Numbered from the stretch's first letter, positions 35,471-44,575 are shown. The stretch: DNA of 64,000 bases from Vibrio barjaei (GCF_001639065.2 NZ_LQXO02000053.1:620001-684000), one strand, 5' to 3'. Notes: generated by a model from the sequence alone, not told the origin. Program-made: numbers and translations.

Positions 35471-37231
35471 ATGAAGTACCTATCTGGTCAATCCAATTAT
35501 GACAAGTTTCCAAATGTAGAAGTGAAAGGCTTTGACCACGCTGCCGTTCGCGGTTGGGACAGTATCGTTGACACAATTGAACAACGTATTCAGGGCCAAG
35601 ATAAACATATTTTGGTGATCGACACCTATCATGGTGTCAATCACAATGAACTCCTCGACCAGCTTGTTGCACCGCTCTCCCCCGCTCTTGTGGTGTCAAT
35701 GGACGATGCGAAATACTCCGAAGAACACATCTTCGCCATGCTAGAACGCAACATTACCGATGATCGAGTATTTGGCGTCATTGCACCGCACAAGCTGGAT
35801 GAGTTCTTTGACAGCGAAAAGCTACAAGGCTTGAAACAAACGGTTAGTAATGCTGATTCAGGTTTGATCGTTGTTATTGGTCATGGAGCTAGACTGGTCG
35901 CTGATGGTGATACCTTTGTTTACGCCGATTTAGCCCGTTGGGAAATTCAGCAACGCTTCCGCCGTGGAGAGCTTGGCAACTGGGGAGCAGAAAACTACAA
36001 CGAAGACGTCCTGCGTAAATACAAGCGTTCATTCTTTATTGAATGGCGTGTCTTCGACCGATATAAAACTAAGCTGCTGTCAGATGTTGATTTTCTATTA
36101 GACACCAACACCGCTTTTGACCCTAAAATGGTCTCTGGCACAGCGTTCAACGCAGGCTTACAACAAGCAACAACTCAACCATTTAGGTTGGTACCTTTCT
36201 TTGACCCTGGGGTCTGGGGCGGTCAATGGATGAAAGAAGTCTGCGACCTAGATCAAGACAAGCCAAACTATGCATGGTGTTTTGACTGCGTTCCTGAAGA
36301 AAATAGCCTACTGCTTAAATACGGTGACGTTGTTGTCGAGATTCCATCGCAAGACTTGGTATTAACACAACCGCGCGCTCTCTTAGGCGACAGTGTCCAT
36401 GCACGTTTTGGCGCCGAGTTCCCAATTCGATTCGACTTCCTCGATACCATGCAAGGTCAGCATCTAAGCCTGCAAGTACATCCTCTAACAGAGTACATTC
36501 AGAACGAATTTGGGATGCACTATACCCAAGACGAAAGCTATTACATGTTAGACGCTGGAGAAAAAGCCAGTGTGTACCTTGGCACTAAGTCTGGCATCAA
36601 CCCAGATGAAATGATGGATGATTTATATGCAGCGCAGCGCGGTGAAAAGTCATTCGATGATGAACGCTTTATCAATCAATTCCCAGCGAAAAAGCACGAC
36701 CATTTCTTAATCCCCGCAGGCACAATTCACTGCTCAGGCTCCGACTCCATGGTGCTTGAAATCAGTGCAACCCCATACATCTTCACTTTCAAACTGTGGG
36801 ATTGGGATCGTCTAGGGCTTGATGGCCTACCACGACCAGTGCATTTGGATCACGGTAAAGAAGTCATTCAATGGGAACGCAACACGGAATGGTGTCAGGA
36901 GCATCTAGTTAACGCCATTACGCCAATCGCAGAAGGTGAAGGCTGGAGAGAAGAGAAAACGGGCTTGCATGAGCGCGAGTTTATCGAGACCCGACGCCAC
37001 TGGTTCAGCAAACCCGTTCTTCATAAAACTGAGGGAACCGTCAATGTTCTGAACTTAGTAGAAGGTAAAGAGGCAATTATCTTGAGTCCAGACAATAAAT
37101 TTGAGCCATTTGTTGTTCATTATGCCGAAACCTTCGTTATCCCAGCTCACATAGACGCTTATGTCATCCAACCCTATGGCGAAAGCGAAGGAAAAGAAAT
37201 TGCCACTATTAAAGCGTTCGTAAGAGGTTAA
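35471..37231 (+). CDS. Two-domain protein: degenerate kinase-like N-terminus and mannose-6-phosphate isomerase
   Basis: 586 residues, far longer than ManA alone (about 390). The C-terminal part (about 225-586) is a type I mannose-6-phosphate isomerase cupin: PFFDPGVWGGQWMKEV, zinc ligands around Q335 and H337 (SLQVHPLTEY) and H420 (IPAGTIHCSG). It should interconvert mannose-6-phosphate and fructose-6-phosphate. The N-terminal 215 residues look like a nucleoside/uridine-kinase fold. The position of the P-loop (HILVIDTYHGVNHNELL, about 47-62) lacks GxxxxGK, so kinase activity is doubtful. First gene of the PTS operon; AAGGTGATGT precedes the ATG. Confidence 0.82.
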   Translation: MKYLSGQSNYDKFPNVEVKGFDHAAVRGWDSIVDTIEQRIQGQDKHILVIDTYHGVNHNELLDQLVAPLSPALVVSMDDAKYSEEHIFAMLERNITDDRVFGVIAPHKLDEFFDSEKLQGLKQTVSNADSGLIVVIGHGARLVADGDTFVYADLARWEIQQRFRRGELGNWGAENYNEDVLRKYKRSFFIEWRVFDRYKTKLLSDVDFLLDTNTAFDPKMVSGTAFNAGLQQATTQPFRLVPFFDPGVWGGQWMKEVCDLDQDKPNYAWCFDCVPEENSLLLKYGDVVVEIPSQDLVLTQPRALLGDSVHARFGAEFPIRFDFLDTMQGQHLSLQVHPLTEYIQNEFGMHYTQDESYYMLDAGEKASVYLGTKSGINPDEMMDDLYAAQRGEKSFDDERFINQFPAKKHDHFLIPAGTIHCSGSDSMVLEISATPYIFTFKLWDWDRLGLDGLPRPVHLDHGKEVIQWERNTEWCQEHLVNAITPIAEGEGWREEKTGLHEREFIETRRHWFSKPVLHKTEGTVNVLNLVEGKEAIILSPDNKFEPFVVHYAETFVIPAHIDAYVIQPYGESEGKEIATIKAFVRG

Positions 37232-37233
37232 TC

Positions 37234-37662
37234 ATGCTCCATTTTATCGTAGCCAGTCACGGTCCATTAGCCACTGCACTTATCAGCAGTGCCAAAATGG
37301 TATTTGGCGAACTCAGTAACACGACTGCGATCTGTCTCACCGAAGAGGGAGGCATCGAGCAATTTAAACGAGATTTCCACCATGAAATCACTGCGATAGC
37401 GCCCAATGTCGATGGCATTGTTGTGCTATGCGATTTGGAATGCGGCACGCCTTACAACGTTGCTTGCACTTACGCCTTCAACCCAGATTTCAATCCAAAG
37501 GTTGAGGTCGTTACAGGGGTGAATTTCCCAACACTTTTAATGACGGCAGACTTTGTTGAAGAGATGGACGCTTCATACGTTGCAACGACCTTGCAGCAAG
37601 AAGCGCTAAAAACGGTTGTCGTTGCCAAGCCAGTAGAGCTGGCACAAGAAGACGATTTTTAA
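37234..37662 (+). CDS. PTS EIIA component, mannose family
   Basis: 142 residues. The phosphorylated histidine is H9 in FIVASHGPLATAL. It receives phosphate from HPr in the cytoplasm and passes it to EIIB. It begins 2 bp after the previous stop, so it is translationally coupled. EIIA and EIIB are separate polypeptides here, as in sorbose- and fructose-type systems rather than E. coli ManX. Confidence 0.92.
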   Translation: MLHFIVASHGPLATALISSAKMVFGELSNTTAICLTEEGGIEQFKRDFHHEITAIAPNVDGIVVLCDLECGTPYNVACTYAFNPDFNPKVEVVTGVNFPTLLMTADFVEEMDASYVATTLQQEALKTVVVAKPVELAQEDDF

Positions 37663-37673
37663 GGAGAAACACT

Positions 37674-38168
37674 ATGGCTATTTCATTTGTGCGTATCGAC
37701 GACCGCGTTATTCACGGACAGTTAATGACTCGTTGGGCAAAAGAACTTCCTTGTGATGGCATCGTAGCCATTGACGATGCTGTTGCAGCTGACCCATTGC
37801 TATCACAAGTCATGAAAGGCGCTGTAACCGACGTTAAAGTTTGGCTATTTGACACGGCGACCGCCGTCAGCAAGCTACCGAAGGTGATCGCCAGCGACAA
37901 GAAGTATTTCGTCATCGCGAAATCTCCAGTCACGCTGCGCCGTATTCGCGAAGCGGGTATTAGCCTTGAAAATCTCAATAACAAAATCAACGTTGGCCCA
38001 ATGAGCGCTAGAGAAGGCACAACGACAATTGGCGGCAACCAATGCGTCAACCAAGAAGAAATCTCTGCATTTAACTACCTCTCAGAAGACGGTCACCACA
38101 TCGACTTCAGATTGGTTCCTGATGCCAGTTCCTACACCTGGCAAGATGCACAGCAAAAACTGAAATAA
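37674..38168 (+). CDS. PTS EIIB component, mannose/fructose/sorbose family
   Basis: 164 residues, the usual length. The phosphohistidine is H14 in VRIDDRVIHGQLMTRW. VGPMSAREGTTTIGGN is conserved in the family. It phosphorylates the sugar carried by EIIC/EIID. AAGGAG lies 7 bases before the ATG. It is followed by an 80-bp spacer with a 12-bp hairpin. Confidence 0.94.
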   Translation: MAISFVRIDDRVIHGQLMTRWAKELPCDGIVAIDDAVAADPLLSQVMKGAVTDVKVWLFDTATAVSKLPKVIASDKKYFVIAKSPVTLRRIREAGISLENLNNKINVGPMSAREGTTTIGGNQCVNQEEISAFNYLSEDGHHIDFRLVPDASSYTWQDAQQKLK

Positions 38169-38180
38169 CAACAAAACAAC

Positions 38181-38218
38181 CTCCACTTTTGACGCGGTTT
38201 TTAGCTTCAAAAGTGGAG
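38181..38218 (+). repeat. 12-bp hairpin between EIIB and EIIC genes
   Basis: CTCCACTTTTGA (38181-38192) and TCAAAAGTGGAG (38207-38218) are a perfect inverted repeat with a 14-base loop. No T tract follows. It could stabilise the upstream mRNA or mark a processing site that sets different EIIB and EIIC levels. Confidence 0.75.
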
Positions 38219-38248
38219 AGACTAATACGTGAGCTAAAGGATGACATT

Positions 38249-39052
38249 ATGTTTATAGAAGCAGTATTTATCGGGATACTCTGCTATCTCGGTGCCCTCT
38301 CCACCCCCTGGTTACTTGGACTAACCGGTGGTTGGTACACTATCACTCGACCACTCGTGTCCGGTATGTTGGTGGGTATCATCTTAGGTGATATTCAAAC
38401 TGGCATCATGGTTGGTGTAGCGGTACAAGCCGTTTACATCGCAATGGTAACACCTGGCGGCTCCATGCCAGCCGACCTTAACTTCGTCGCCTACCCTGCT
38501 GTCGCACTGGGCATCATGTCTGGACAGGGTGTGGAAGTCGCTGTTGCTATCGCCGCAACTATCGGTATCGCAGGCACCATCATCTTCAACTTTATGATGG
38601 TCATTAACTCCTACTGGAACCATAAAGCAGATTTAGCCATAGAAGCCGGTGATGAGAAAGGCGTGTACATGAACTCCGCCATTTATCCGCAGGTCACCAA
38701 CTTCTTGATGCGCTTTATTCCGACCTTTATTGCGGTTTACTTCGGTAACCAATACATCGAAGGGTTTATGGCCAGCCTCCCGGATATGGTGATTAACACT
38801 ATGACGGTTCTTGGTGGCATCTTACCTGCTGTTGGTATCGCAATTCTGTTAAAGCAGATTATCAAAGAGTCTACGATGCTGATTTATTTCTTAGTCGGTT
38901 TCGTTGGCATCGTATTCCTAAACCTCAACATGGTGGGTTTGGTAATGATTGGCGCACTATTCGCTCTACTTCATTACAACTACAAACCAGAACCACAAAC
39001 AGCTAACGCTGCGCCAGTTCAACAGGCTGATGATGACGAGGATGAATTCTAA
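38249..39052 (+). CDS. PTS EIIC component, mannose/fructose/sorbose family
   Basis: 267 residues, about eight membrane segments, forming the sugar channel with EIID in the inner membrane. GLTGGWYTITRPLVSGMLVG and GGSMPADLNFVAYPAVALG are family motifs. The ATG at 38249 with AAAGGA upstream is chosen; a longer in-frame TTG start (38189) would run through the hairpin at 38181-38218. Its TAA overlaps the EIID ATG (TAATG). Confidence 0.93.
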   Translation: MFIEAVFIGILCYLGALSTPWLLGLTGGWYTITRPLVSGMLVGIILGDIQTGIMVGVAVQAVYIAMVTPGGSMPADLNFVAYPAVALGIMSGQGVEVAVAIAATIGIAGTIIFNFMMVINSYWNHKADLAIEAGDEKGVYMNSAIYPQVTNFLMRFIPTFIAVYFGNQYIEGFMASLPDMVINTMTVLGGILPAVGIAILLKQIIKESTMLIYFLVGFVGIVFLNLNMVGLVMIGALFALLHYNYKPEPQTANAAPVQQADDDEDEF

Positions 39053-39900
39053 TGACTGTACAACACAACAAAATTGGTACTGAGATCGAACCAAAGGTCG
39101 CACTCGACAAAAAAGATCTTAAGAAATGCTGGCGTGCATGGATGATGTACAACCTATCATCGATGAGTTTTGAACGCTTGGAATCTTTTGGCTTCTGTCT
39201 CGGTATGATGCCTGCTTTGAAAAAGCTCTACCCGAATCAAGAAGACCGAAAAGAAGCGATGAAACGCCATGCTTCCTTCTACAACACCGAACCGCAGTTG
39301 GGCGCTATCATCAATGGTATGGCTGTGGGTATGGAAGAGAAGAAAGCCAACGGCGAGCCTATTGACGGCGAGACCATCAATACACTCAAAGTCGGTTTGA
39401 TGGGGCCAGTTGCCGGTATTGGCGATTCCATGATTCCGGGTATGTTAGTACCTATCTTACTCAGTATTGGTATGGCACTAGCCGCTGGCGGTAGCATGCT
39501 AGGCCCGATCTTCTACATCGTAGCATTCAACGCCATCGCTATCATCGGCTCTTACCAGCTGTTTATGAAAGGCTACAAGATGGGCGCAGGCTCCGTTGAG
39601 ATGCTTGTCAGCCACCGTTCAACCAAGATTCGTGAAGCGTTGTCACTATTAGGTGTCTTTGTCATGGGTGGTGTTGCGGCCAGTTACGTCAACTTAGGCA
39701 CTGGTCTTGAGTTTGCAACCAAAGACGGCGTCGACATTAACGTACAAATGATGCTCGACGGAATCTTCCCTAAACTACTACCATTAGTTGTCGTTTTAGG
39801 CACGTGGTTTGCGATGGCGAAAAAAGGTCTTAGCCCAGTAAAAGCAATGCTTTCATTAGTGGTTATCTCTTTCATCGGTGTCGCTATCGGTCTCTTCTAA
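39052..39900 (+). CDS. PTS EIID component, mannose/fructose/sorbose family
   Basis: 282 residues, the partner of EIIC and unique to this PTS family. LKKCWRAWMMYNLSSMSFERL and GLMGPVAGIGDSMIPGMLVP are the family hallmarks, with membrane segments in the C-terminal half. It starts on the A of the EIIC stop codon, indicating coupled translation. Confidence 0.95.
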   Translation: MTVQHNKIGTEIEPKVALDKKDLKKCWRAWMMYNLSSMSFERLESFGFCLGMMPALKKLYPNQEDRKEAMKRHASFYNTEPQLGAIINGMAVGMEEKKANGEPIDGETINTLKVGLMGPVAGIGDSMIPGMLVPILLSIGMALAAGGSMLGPIFYIVAFNAIAIIGSYQLFMKGYKMGAGSVEMLVSHRSTKIREALSLLGVFVMGGVAASYVNLGTGLEFATKDGVDINVQMMLDGIFPKLLPLVVVLGTWFAMAKKGLSPVKAMLSLVVISFIGVAIGLF

Positions 39901-39913
39901 TTTTTCAATACTT

Positions 39914-39934
39914 AGGGCACTCATTGAGTGCCCT
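39914..39934 (+). terminator. Attenuator-like hairpin inside the PTS operon
   Basis: AGGGCACTC (39914-39922) and GAGTGCCCT (39926-39934) form a 9-bp stem with a three-base loop, followed by ATTCTTT. It sits 13 bp after EIID and just before the Shine-Dalgarno of the epimerase gene. It may partly terminate transcription and lower expression of the last two genes. Confidence 0.65.
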
Positions 39935-39951
39935 ATTCTTTGGAGCAAACC

Positions 39952-41079
39952 ATGGACTCCCTAACCTTTCAAATCGCTCGTTGCCAACACTGGCTCACCC
40001 AGCATGCCCTACCTCGGTGGCAAAAAGCACTATCTAATCAAAACGGGATTTTTGCCGAAGGCTTACTTTCCGACGGACAAGAGTTTAGTGACAGTTTACT
40101 AAGATTTCGCGTACAACCACGTCAGGTTTACGTCTTCGCGCACGCCACTGAGCTCAATCTAATCGACGGTCGCAACCAAGTTTTAGCGGCCATTGAACAA
40201 GGATTTGCACACTTTGGCTCACCATCAACCGGTTATCGTTTCGCGCTGTGCGAAAGCAATGACAGTGAGAGTGAGGCGATCAACCTATACGAACAAGCTT
40301 TCGCCCTTCTTGGGTTTGCTTGGCACTACAAACTAGCGGCGGATGAAAGTGCACTAGCCTCAATGGAAGCCATTTATCAATACATCTCAACGCACCTTTG
40401 GGATACAGAACAAAGTGGTTTTTTTCTGACTGAAGGCAACGCGGTCAACAAAGGGCAAAACCCTCACATGCATTTGTTCGAAGCGTTAATGGTCAGCTAT
40501 GAGCATACCGACAACCCCATTTGGCTAGAGCGAGCAACACAAATCTATCAGTTGTTCCAAACTCATTTTATGCAAAGTGACCATTTAGCCGAGTTCTTTC
40601 AGGCCGATTTCTCACTTAACGTGGAAACAGGTACCCATATTGACCCTGGTCATCATTATGAATGGATCTGGTTACTCAGCCATTATCAGAAACTGACTAG
40701 CGTTGAGGTACAAAAAACCATCGACGTGTTGTTCCACTTTGCACAGCAATATGGACATAACAACAATGGTCTTGTTAAGGATGAGATATACGCCAACGGC
40801 AAACCGTTGCGCTCAACATCACGCCTTTGGTGCCAAACCGAATACCTAAAGGCCTGTATTGCACTTTGGGAAAGAGATCCTAGCGAAACTCGCAGAGCCG
40901 CAGTCAGTCAAGCGGTTGAACACATCTTCGTTCATTACTTGAATCCAGCGTTGCCAGGGTTATGGGTCGATCAAGTAGATAGCACAGGTCAACCGTTAAA
41001 TGAACACTCTCCAGCGAGCAGTTTTTATCATCTATTTCTAGCCTTTTCTGAATTACTCAGAATCGCCAATAAGGATTAA
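39952..41079 (+). CDS. AGE-family sugar epimerase/isomerase
   Basis: 375 residues of the N-acylglucosamine 2-epimerase / mannose isomerase (alpha/alpha-barrel) superfamily. Typical segments are RVQPRQVYVFAHATEL, NPHMHLFEALMVSYE, DPGHHYEWIWLLSHY and STSRLWCQTEYLKACIALWE, which line the active site with His and Arg. The ATG at 39952 has GGAG upstream; a longer GTG start at 39928 lies within the hairpin. The reaction (mannose-fructose, glucose-mannose or acyl-amino-sugar) cannot be chosen from sequence. Its place next to ManA and Man-family PTS genes favours a free hexose. Confidence 0.85.
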   Translation: MDSLTFQIARCQHWLTQHALPRWQKALSNQNGIFAEGLLSDGQEFSDSLLRFRVQPRQVYVFAHATELNLIDGRNQVLAAIEQGFAHFGSPSTGYRFALCESNDSESEAINLYEQAFALLGFAWHYKLAADESALASMEAIYQYISTHLWDTEQSGFFLTEGNAVNKGQNPHMHLFEALMVSYEHTDNPIWLERATQIYQLFQTHFMQSDHLAEFFQADFSLNVETGTHIDPGHHYEWIWLLSHYQKLTSVEVQKTIDVLFHFAQQYGHNNNGLVKDEIYANGKPLRSTSRLWCQTEYLKACIALWERDPSETRRAAVSQAVEHIFVHYLNPALPGLWVDQVDSTGQPLNEHSPASSFYHLFLAFSELLRIANKD

Positions 41080-41080
41080 C

Positions 41081-41650
41081 ATGCATTTATCTATTCCTCC
41101 TAGCATCAATTACTTAACTGGTCATATTGATGCAGAAAACGTCGTCTGCAAAGAAACTACACTTGGCTCACTTGAAGGTGTATTTGCTGACGAAACCCAA
41201 CGTGCCGCAAGTGCACAGGACCAAATTATCTACCAAGTGGAAATGCTACCTGCCCAGCATGCAGAAGGAGAACTAAACTTTGGTGTTTCGCATATTGAGC
41301 CCGGTTCTGTAGGTGATGAGTTCCACATGACGAGAGGTCACATCCACCAACGTAAAGAGCAAGCAGAGTTCTATTTCGGTTCGCAGGGTGAGGGTTTATT
41401 ACTCATGCAAACAGAACAAGGAGAGGTGTCGATTGAGAAAGTGTTCCCAGGCAGCGTGCATCATATTCCAGGCTTTGTCGCCCACCGATTGATCAATACA
41501 GGTAACACGCGATTATCTGCGCTTGCAGTTTGGCCTGCTATCGCAGGACATAACTATGATTTTCTAAATGAGGTGGGGTTTAAAGTACGGGTACTAAAAA
41601 GTAATGACGGATACCAAATAGTTTCTGAGGAAGAGCAGCAAACCGTTTAA
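41081..41650 (+). CDS. Cupin-type glucose-6-phosphate isomerase
   Basis: 189 residues matching the archaeal-type cupin PGI family, unrelated to the usual Pgi fold. Metal ligands are H87 and H89 (MTRGHIHQRKE), E96 and H135 (IPGFVAHRLINTG). It would interconvert glucose-6-phosphate and fructose-6-phosphate with a bound metal. It begins 1 bp after the epimerase stop and is the last gene of the operon. A weak hairpin (41655-41673) follows. A cupin PGI inside a Man-family PTS operon suggests that one of these phosphates is a pathway product. Confidence 0.85.
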   Translation: MHLSIPPSINYLTGHIDAENVVCKETTLGSLEGVFADETQRAASAQDQIIYQVEMLPAQHAEGELNFGVSHIEPGSVGDEFHMTRGHIHQRKEQAEFYFGSQGEGLLLMQTEQGEVSIEKVFPGSVHHIPGFVAHRLINTGNTRLSALAVWPAIAGHNYDFLNEVGFKVRVLKSNDGYQIVSEEEQQTV

Positions 41651-41687
41651 CGATAGTGCAAATCCCTTGCACTCATCATTGTTGGTA

Positions 41688-42335
41688 TTACGCATTATCT
41701 TCAACCACATAACCCGCATACTCGCGCCACTCAGGAATATCACGAGGGTCACCGAACTGACGGAAGAATCGGACTGAACTTTGTGGCGCCTTACAATCAA
41801 GCTGATCTTGGCAGAAATTCGTCAGTTTATAATGGCTTTGATATCCCTCTACCCACGCATCATACGCAAGATGCGATTGTTTCCAAAAAACATGGTCAAC
41901 TTGACCTTTTGTTGCAAGGAATGGGTAACTTGGCTTGACTTGCTGCGTAGCGTAGACCGCGTGCCCAATAAGATTGAGTAACTTAGAAATGCAATCGGCA
42001 CCAATGTCTTCGATAGTCAGCGTCTTTATTTTATCAATGTCGTCTCCAACGATAGAGGCAACACGGTTAACAATGAACTCCATATCAATAAGCGGTTGAA
42101 GCTCATAAGCGAGCCAATTAAGACGTTCACCTATTTCATCTAAATATTCCTGACGCGTAAACTGTCCTTCTCTTATCGCTTTCGCATATTGCGCAACATT
42201 CGGGTTTTTACGAGCCAAATATTCCTGAAGTTCCGGATAGTCGGTCAATGAAGCGTGGTTTTTTGAAAGGACTTCTAGCAGAGCTTCTTGGTTCACTAAT
42301 AGCTTACCTAGCTCATTTTTAGCATTTTCGTTCAT
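41688..42335 (-). CDS. Conserved hypothetical protein
   Basis: 215 residues from the ATG at 42335 (a GTG at 42347 would add four). Mostly helical and soluble, without signal peptide or membrane segment. Features seen are a leading segment rich in Asn/Glu/Leu and a Trp/Tyr-rich C-terminal half (FWKQSHLAYDAWVEGYQSHY, IPEWREYAGYVVED). I do not recognise a family. It is convergent with the PTS operon and has no operon partner. Confidence 0.7.
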   Translation of the reverse strand: MNENAKNELGKLLVNQEALLEVLSKNHASLTDYPELQEYLARKNPNVAQYAKAIREGQFTRQEYLDEIGERLNWLAYELQPLIDMEFIVNRVASIVGDDIDKIKTLTIEDIGADCISKLLNLIGHAVYATQQVKPSYPFLATKGQVDHVFWKQSHLAYDAWVEGYQSHYKLTNFCQDQLDCKAPQSSVRFFRQFGDPRDIPEWREYAGYVVEDNA

Positions 42336-42487
42336 TTTCAATCTCACTTATGATTCGTTGATTATCTTATGGCCGCAATCATACGTTTTCAATCTCTTTT
42401 CAGTCTATTTCTATAGCTTTAGTAAAGAGTAGTAATAGGAAAAACAAAGCCCAGCATACGCTGTTACTGAGCTTAGATTTGCGAGCA

Positions 42488-43489
42488 TCAACCAAGTTCG
42501 ATGAGTTCATTATTGGAAGGTGAACCAGAGAAAAACGCTTGGATGTTGTTCAATGTGGTATCAGCGATATTGTCCAATGCTTCATGGGTTAAGAAGGCTT
42601 GATGGCCAGTAAACAGTACATTGTGGCAGGCTGACAGGCGTCTAAACACATCATCAACGATGACATCATTAGATTTATCTTGGAAGAACAGATCTTTTTC
42701 GTTGTCGTAAACATCAAGACCAAGCGAGCCTATCTTTCCAGACTTCAGTGCTTCGATAGCCGCAGAGGAGTCCAACAATTCGCCTCGACTGGTATTAATG
42801 ATCATGACCCCATCTTTCATCAAGCTAAACGCCTGCTCGTTGAGTAAATGATAGTTGTCTTTCGTCATAGGACAGTGCAAAGAAATGATATCACTGGTAC
42901 GGAATAACTCTTCTTTACTACAGTAGGTTGCTCCCAATTCTAATGCTTGTGGGTTTTCGTAAGGATCGAAACACACCAACTTCATGCCAAATCCTTTGAG
43001 AATTTGCATGGTTGCTACACCGATTTTTCCAGTGCCTACAATCCCTGCAGTTTTACCGTGGAGATTAAATCCCACCAAGCCATCTAATGAAAAATTTGCA
43101 TCACGCGTGCGCTGATAGGCTTTATGAAAACGGCGGTTTAGACACATCATCAAACCTACGGCGTGCTCCGCCACTGCCTCTGGTGAGTACGCTGGAACAC
43201 GAACTACCTGCAAACCTAACGCCTTTGCCGCGTCTAAATCCACTTTATCGAACCCAGCGCAACGCATCGCAATAAGTTTTACCCCCTCTTGTTGGAGCTT
43301 AATCAGCACTTGCTTCGATAAGTCATCATTTACAAAAGCGCACACCACATCACATCCAGCTGCCATCTTGGCCGTTTTTTCGGTCAACCTGAAATCATGA
43401 AAATGCATTTCATTGCCAAAGCGTTGGTTCACATTTGAAAATGAATCCTGGTCGTAAGATTTAGAGCTAAAAAAAGCAATCGAAGTCAT
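42488..43489 (-). CDS. ldhA: D-lactate dehydrogenase (fermentative)
   Basis: 333 residues of the D-2-hydroxyacid dehydrogenase family. The NAD-binding motif GIVGTGKIGVAT (near residue 153), the substrate arginine in INTSRGELLD and the catalytic histidine in FTGHQAFLTHEAL are present. MRCAGFDKVDLDAA and VPAYSPEAVAEHAVGLM are typical of LdhA. It reduces pyruvate to D-lactate in anaerobic metabolism. The start MTSIAFFSSKSYD at 43489 is the family start, with GGGAGA upstream. Confidence 0.93.
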   Translation of the reverse strand: MTSIAFFSSKSYDQDSFSNVNQRFGNEMHFHDFRLTEKTAKMAAGCDVVCAFVNDDLSKQVLIKLQQEGVKLIAMRCAGFDKVDLDAAKALGLQVVRVPAYSPEAVAEHAVGLMMCLNRRFHKAYQRTRDANFSLDGLVGFNLHGKTAGIVGTGKIGVATMQILKGFGMKLVCFDPYENPQALELGATYCSKEELFRTSDIISLHCPMTKDNYHLLNEQAFSLMKDGVMIINTSRGELLDSSAAIEALKSGKIGSLGLDVYDNEKDLFFQDKSNDVIVDDVFRRLSACHNVLFTGHQAFLTHEALDNIADTTLNNIQAFFSGSPSNNELIELG

Positions 43490-43803
43490 ACTTTCTCTCC
43501 CATCGATTATTGTATATCTGTTAGCATACGCCGACTTTTGAGCAATTACACATGACATAAAGTATGGTTAAACTGTTGATGAATTAATAAGTTATGGCTG
43601 TAACGTCTATAAAATTCATCCATTTTCCAATACATCTATCATTAGAATCGCCAACTTAGTTTTAAAATTGACAACCAAGTCAATATTTTGACTCTTCGAT
43701 AAGTTTTTTGATTGCATATCACTGCTTGAGATCCTAGTATTTCGCGAACACCATTCCAAAAAAATAATAGGTGTGAAGTAACAAACGTCAGGAATAACAG
43801 GCA
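43490..43803. other. AT-rich divergent region between ldhA and the PilZ gene
   Basis: 314 bp without a gene on either strand that I can support; both promoters must lie here. TTGACA (about 43659-43664), and other AT-rich hexamers, could be -35 elements, but I could not fix a promoter pair. No conserved RNA structure was recognised. Confidence 0.4.
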
Positions 43804-44529
43804 GTGACGCAAACAAATAAAAAAACACTCTCCAGCACAACTCAAAGAAGCACACAAACACTAAATAGTACGGATGCTTTAGCCATGATAGAGCATGGCG
43901 GGGATGTGACGCTTACCGTGACCACTCCCGTTGGCACCTCGTTTCGTAGTGCAACTAAATTCATTGGTGCTCATTCCGATCATCGCATTCTGTTAGAAAT
44001 CCCCAATATCGATGAAAGTGACCTTAAGTACTTTTTTCAAGAAGGCTTTTGGTTAATCGTTCGTGCTATCTCTCAGCGTGGAGAAGGTGGGGTGGTTCAG
44101 TTCCGCTCTCAACTGCTACATATAGTTGATGAGCCGCTATCACTGCTCATCTTGTCGATTCCCCAATCCATGCAGGTGACTAATCTCCGCAAAGAGCCAC
44201 GATATGAGGTCAATTTGGGCGCACGTCTTTATACTGGTGATACACAAGTTCGTTGTGAACTTCGTGACATGTCAAAAAGTGGATGTCGATTTATCTTACC
44301 AGCCTTAGGGAAGAGCTTGACCGTTGGACAGGAAGTCGCCCTCAAAGTAGCCTCAGGTGGAGACAAAGACCGCTTCTTTCCTGCACTCTCGGGATTAATT
44401 TGTAATCAGCAAAAGTCCAGCCACTACACTGGTTACGGAATAAAGTTTGATGAAGAGGGCGAGAAGAACGCAAAAGAGCTGCTCTCTCATCTAAAATTCG
44501 ATGGTACTAAACTCAAACTACGCGCATAA
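43804..44529 (+). CDS. PilZ-domain c-di-GMP-binding protein with YcgR-like N-terminal domain
   Basis: 241 residues. The N-terminal barrel (about 30-120) resembles the YcgR-N domain of the V. cholerae PlzD class. The C-terminal PilZ domain (about 125-238) has the c-di-GMP motifs RKEPR (R129-R133) and DMSKSG (D155, S157, G160), both intact, so it should bind the second messenger. Such proteins tune motility or surface behaviour. GTG start at 43804 with AGGA about 10 bases upstream. The neighbours do not indicate the partner. Confidence 0.9.
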   Translation: MTQTNKKTLSSTTQRSTQTLNSTDALAMIEHGGDVTLTVTTPVGTSFRSATKFIGAHSDHRILLEIPNIDESDLKYFFQEGFWLIVRAISQRGEGGVVQFRSQLLHIVDEPLSLLILSIPQSMQVTNLRKEPRYEVNLGARLYTGDTQVRCELRDMSKSGCRFILPALGKSLTVGQEVALKVASGGDKDRFFPALSGLICNQQKSSHYTGYGIKFDEEGEKNAKELLSHLKFDGTKLKLRA

Positions 44530-44530
44530 A

Positions 44531-44556
44531 AAAGCCAAGTGATAACACTTGGCTTT
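44531..44556. terminator. Bidirectional terminator between the PilZ and Lon-like genes
   Basis: AAAGCCAAGTG (44531-44541) and CACTTGGCTTT (44546-44556) form an 11-bp stem with a four-base loop; A and T tracts lie on both sides. Confidence 0.92.
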
Positions 44557-44575
44557 CTCTTTAATAATGGGCTAA

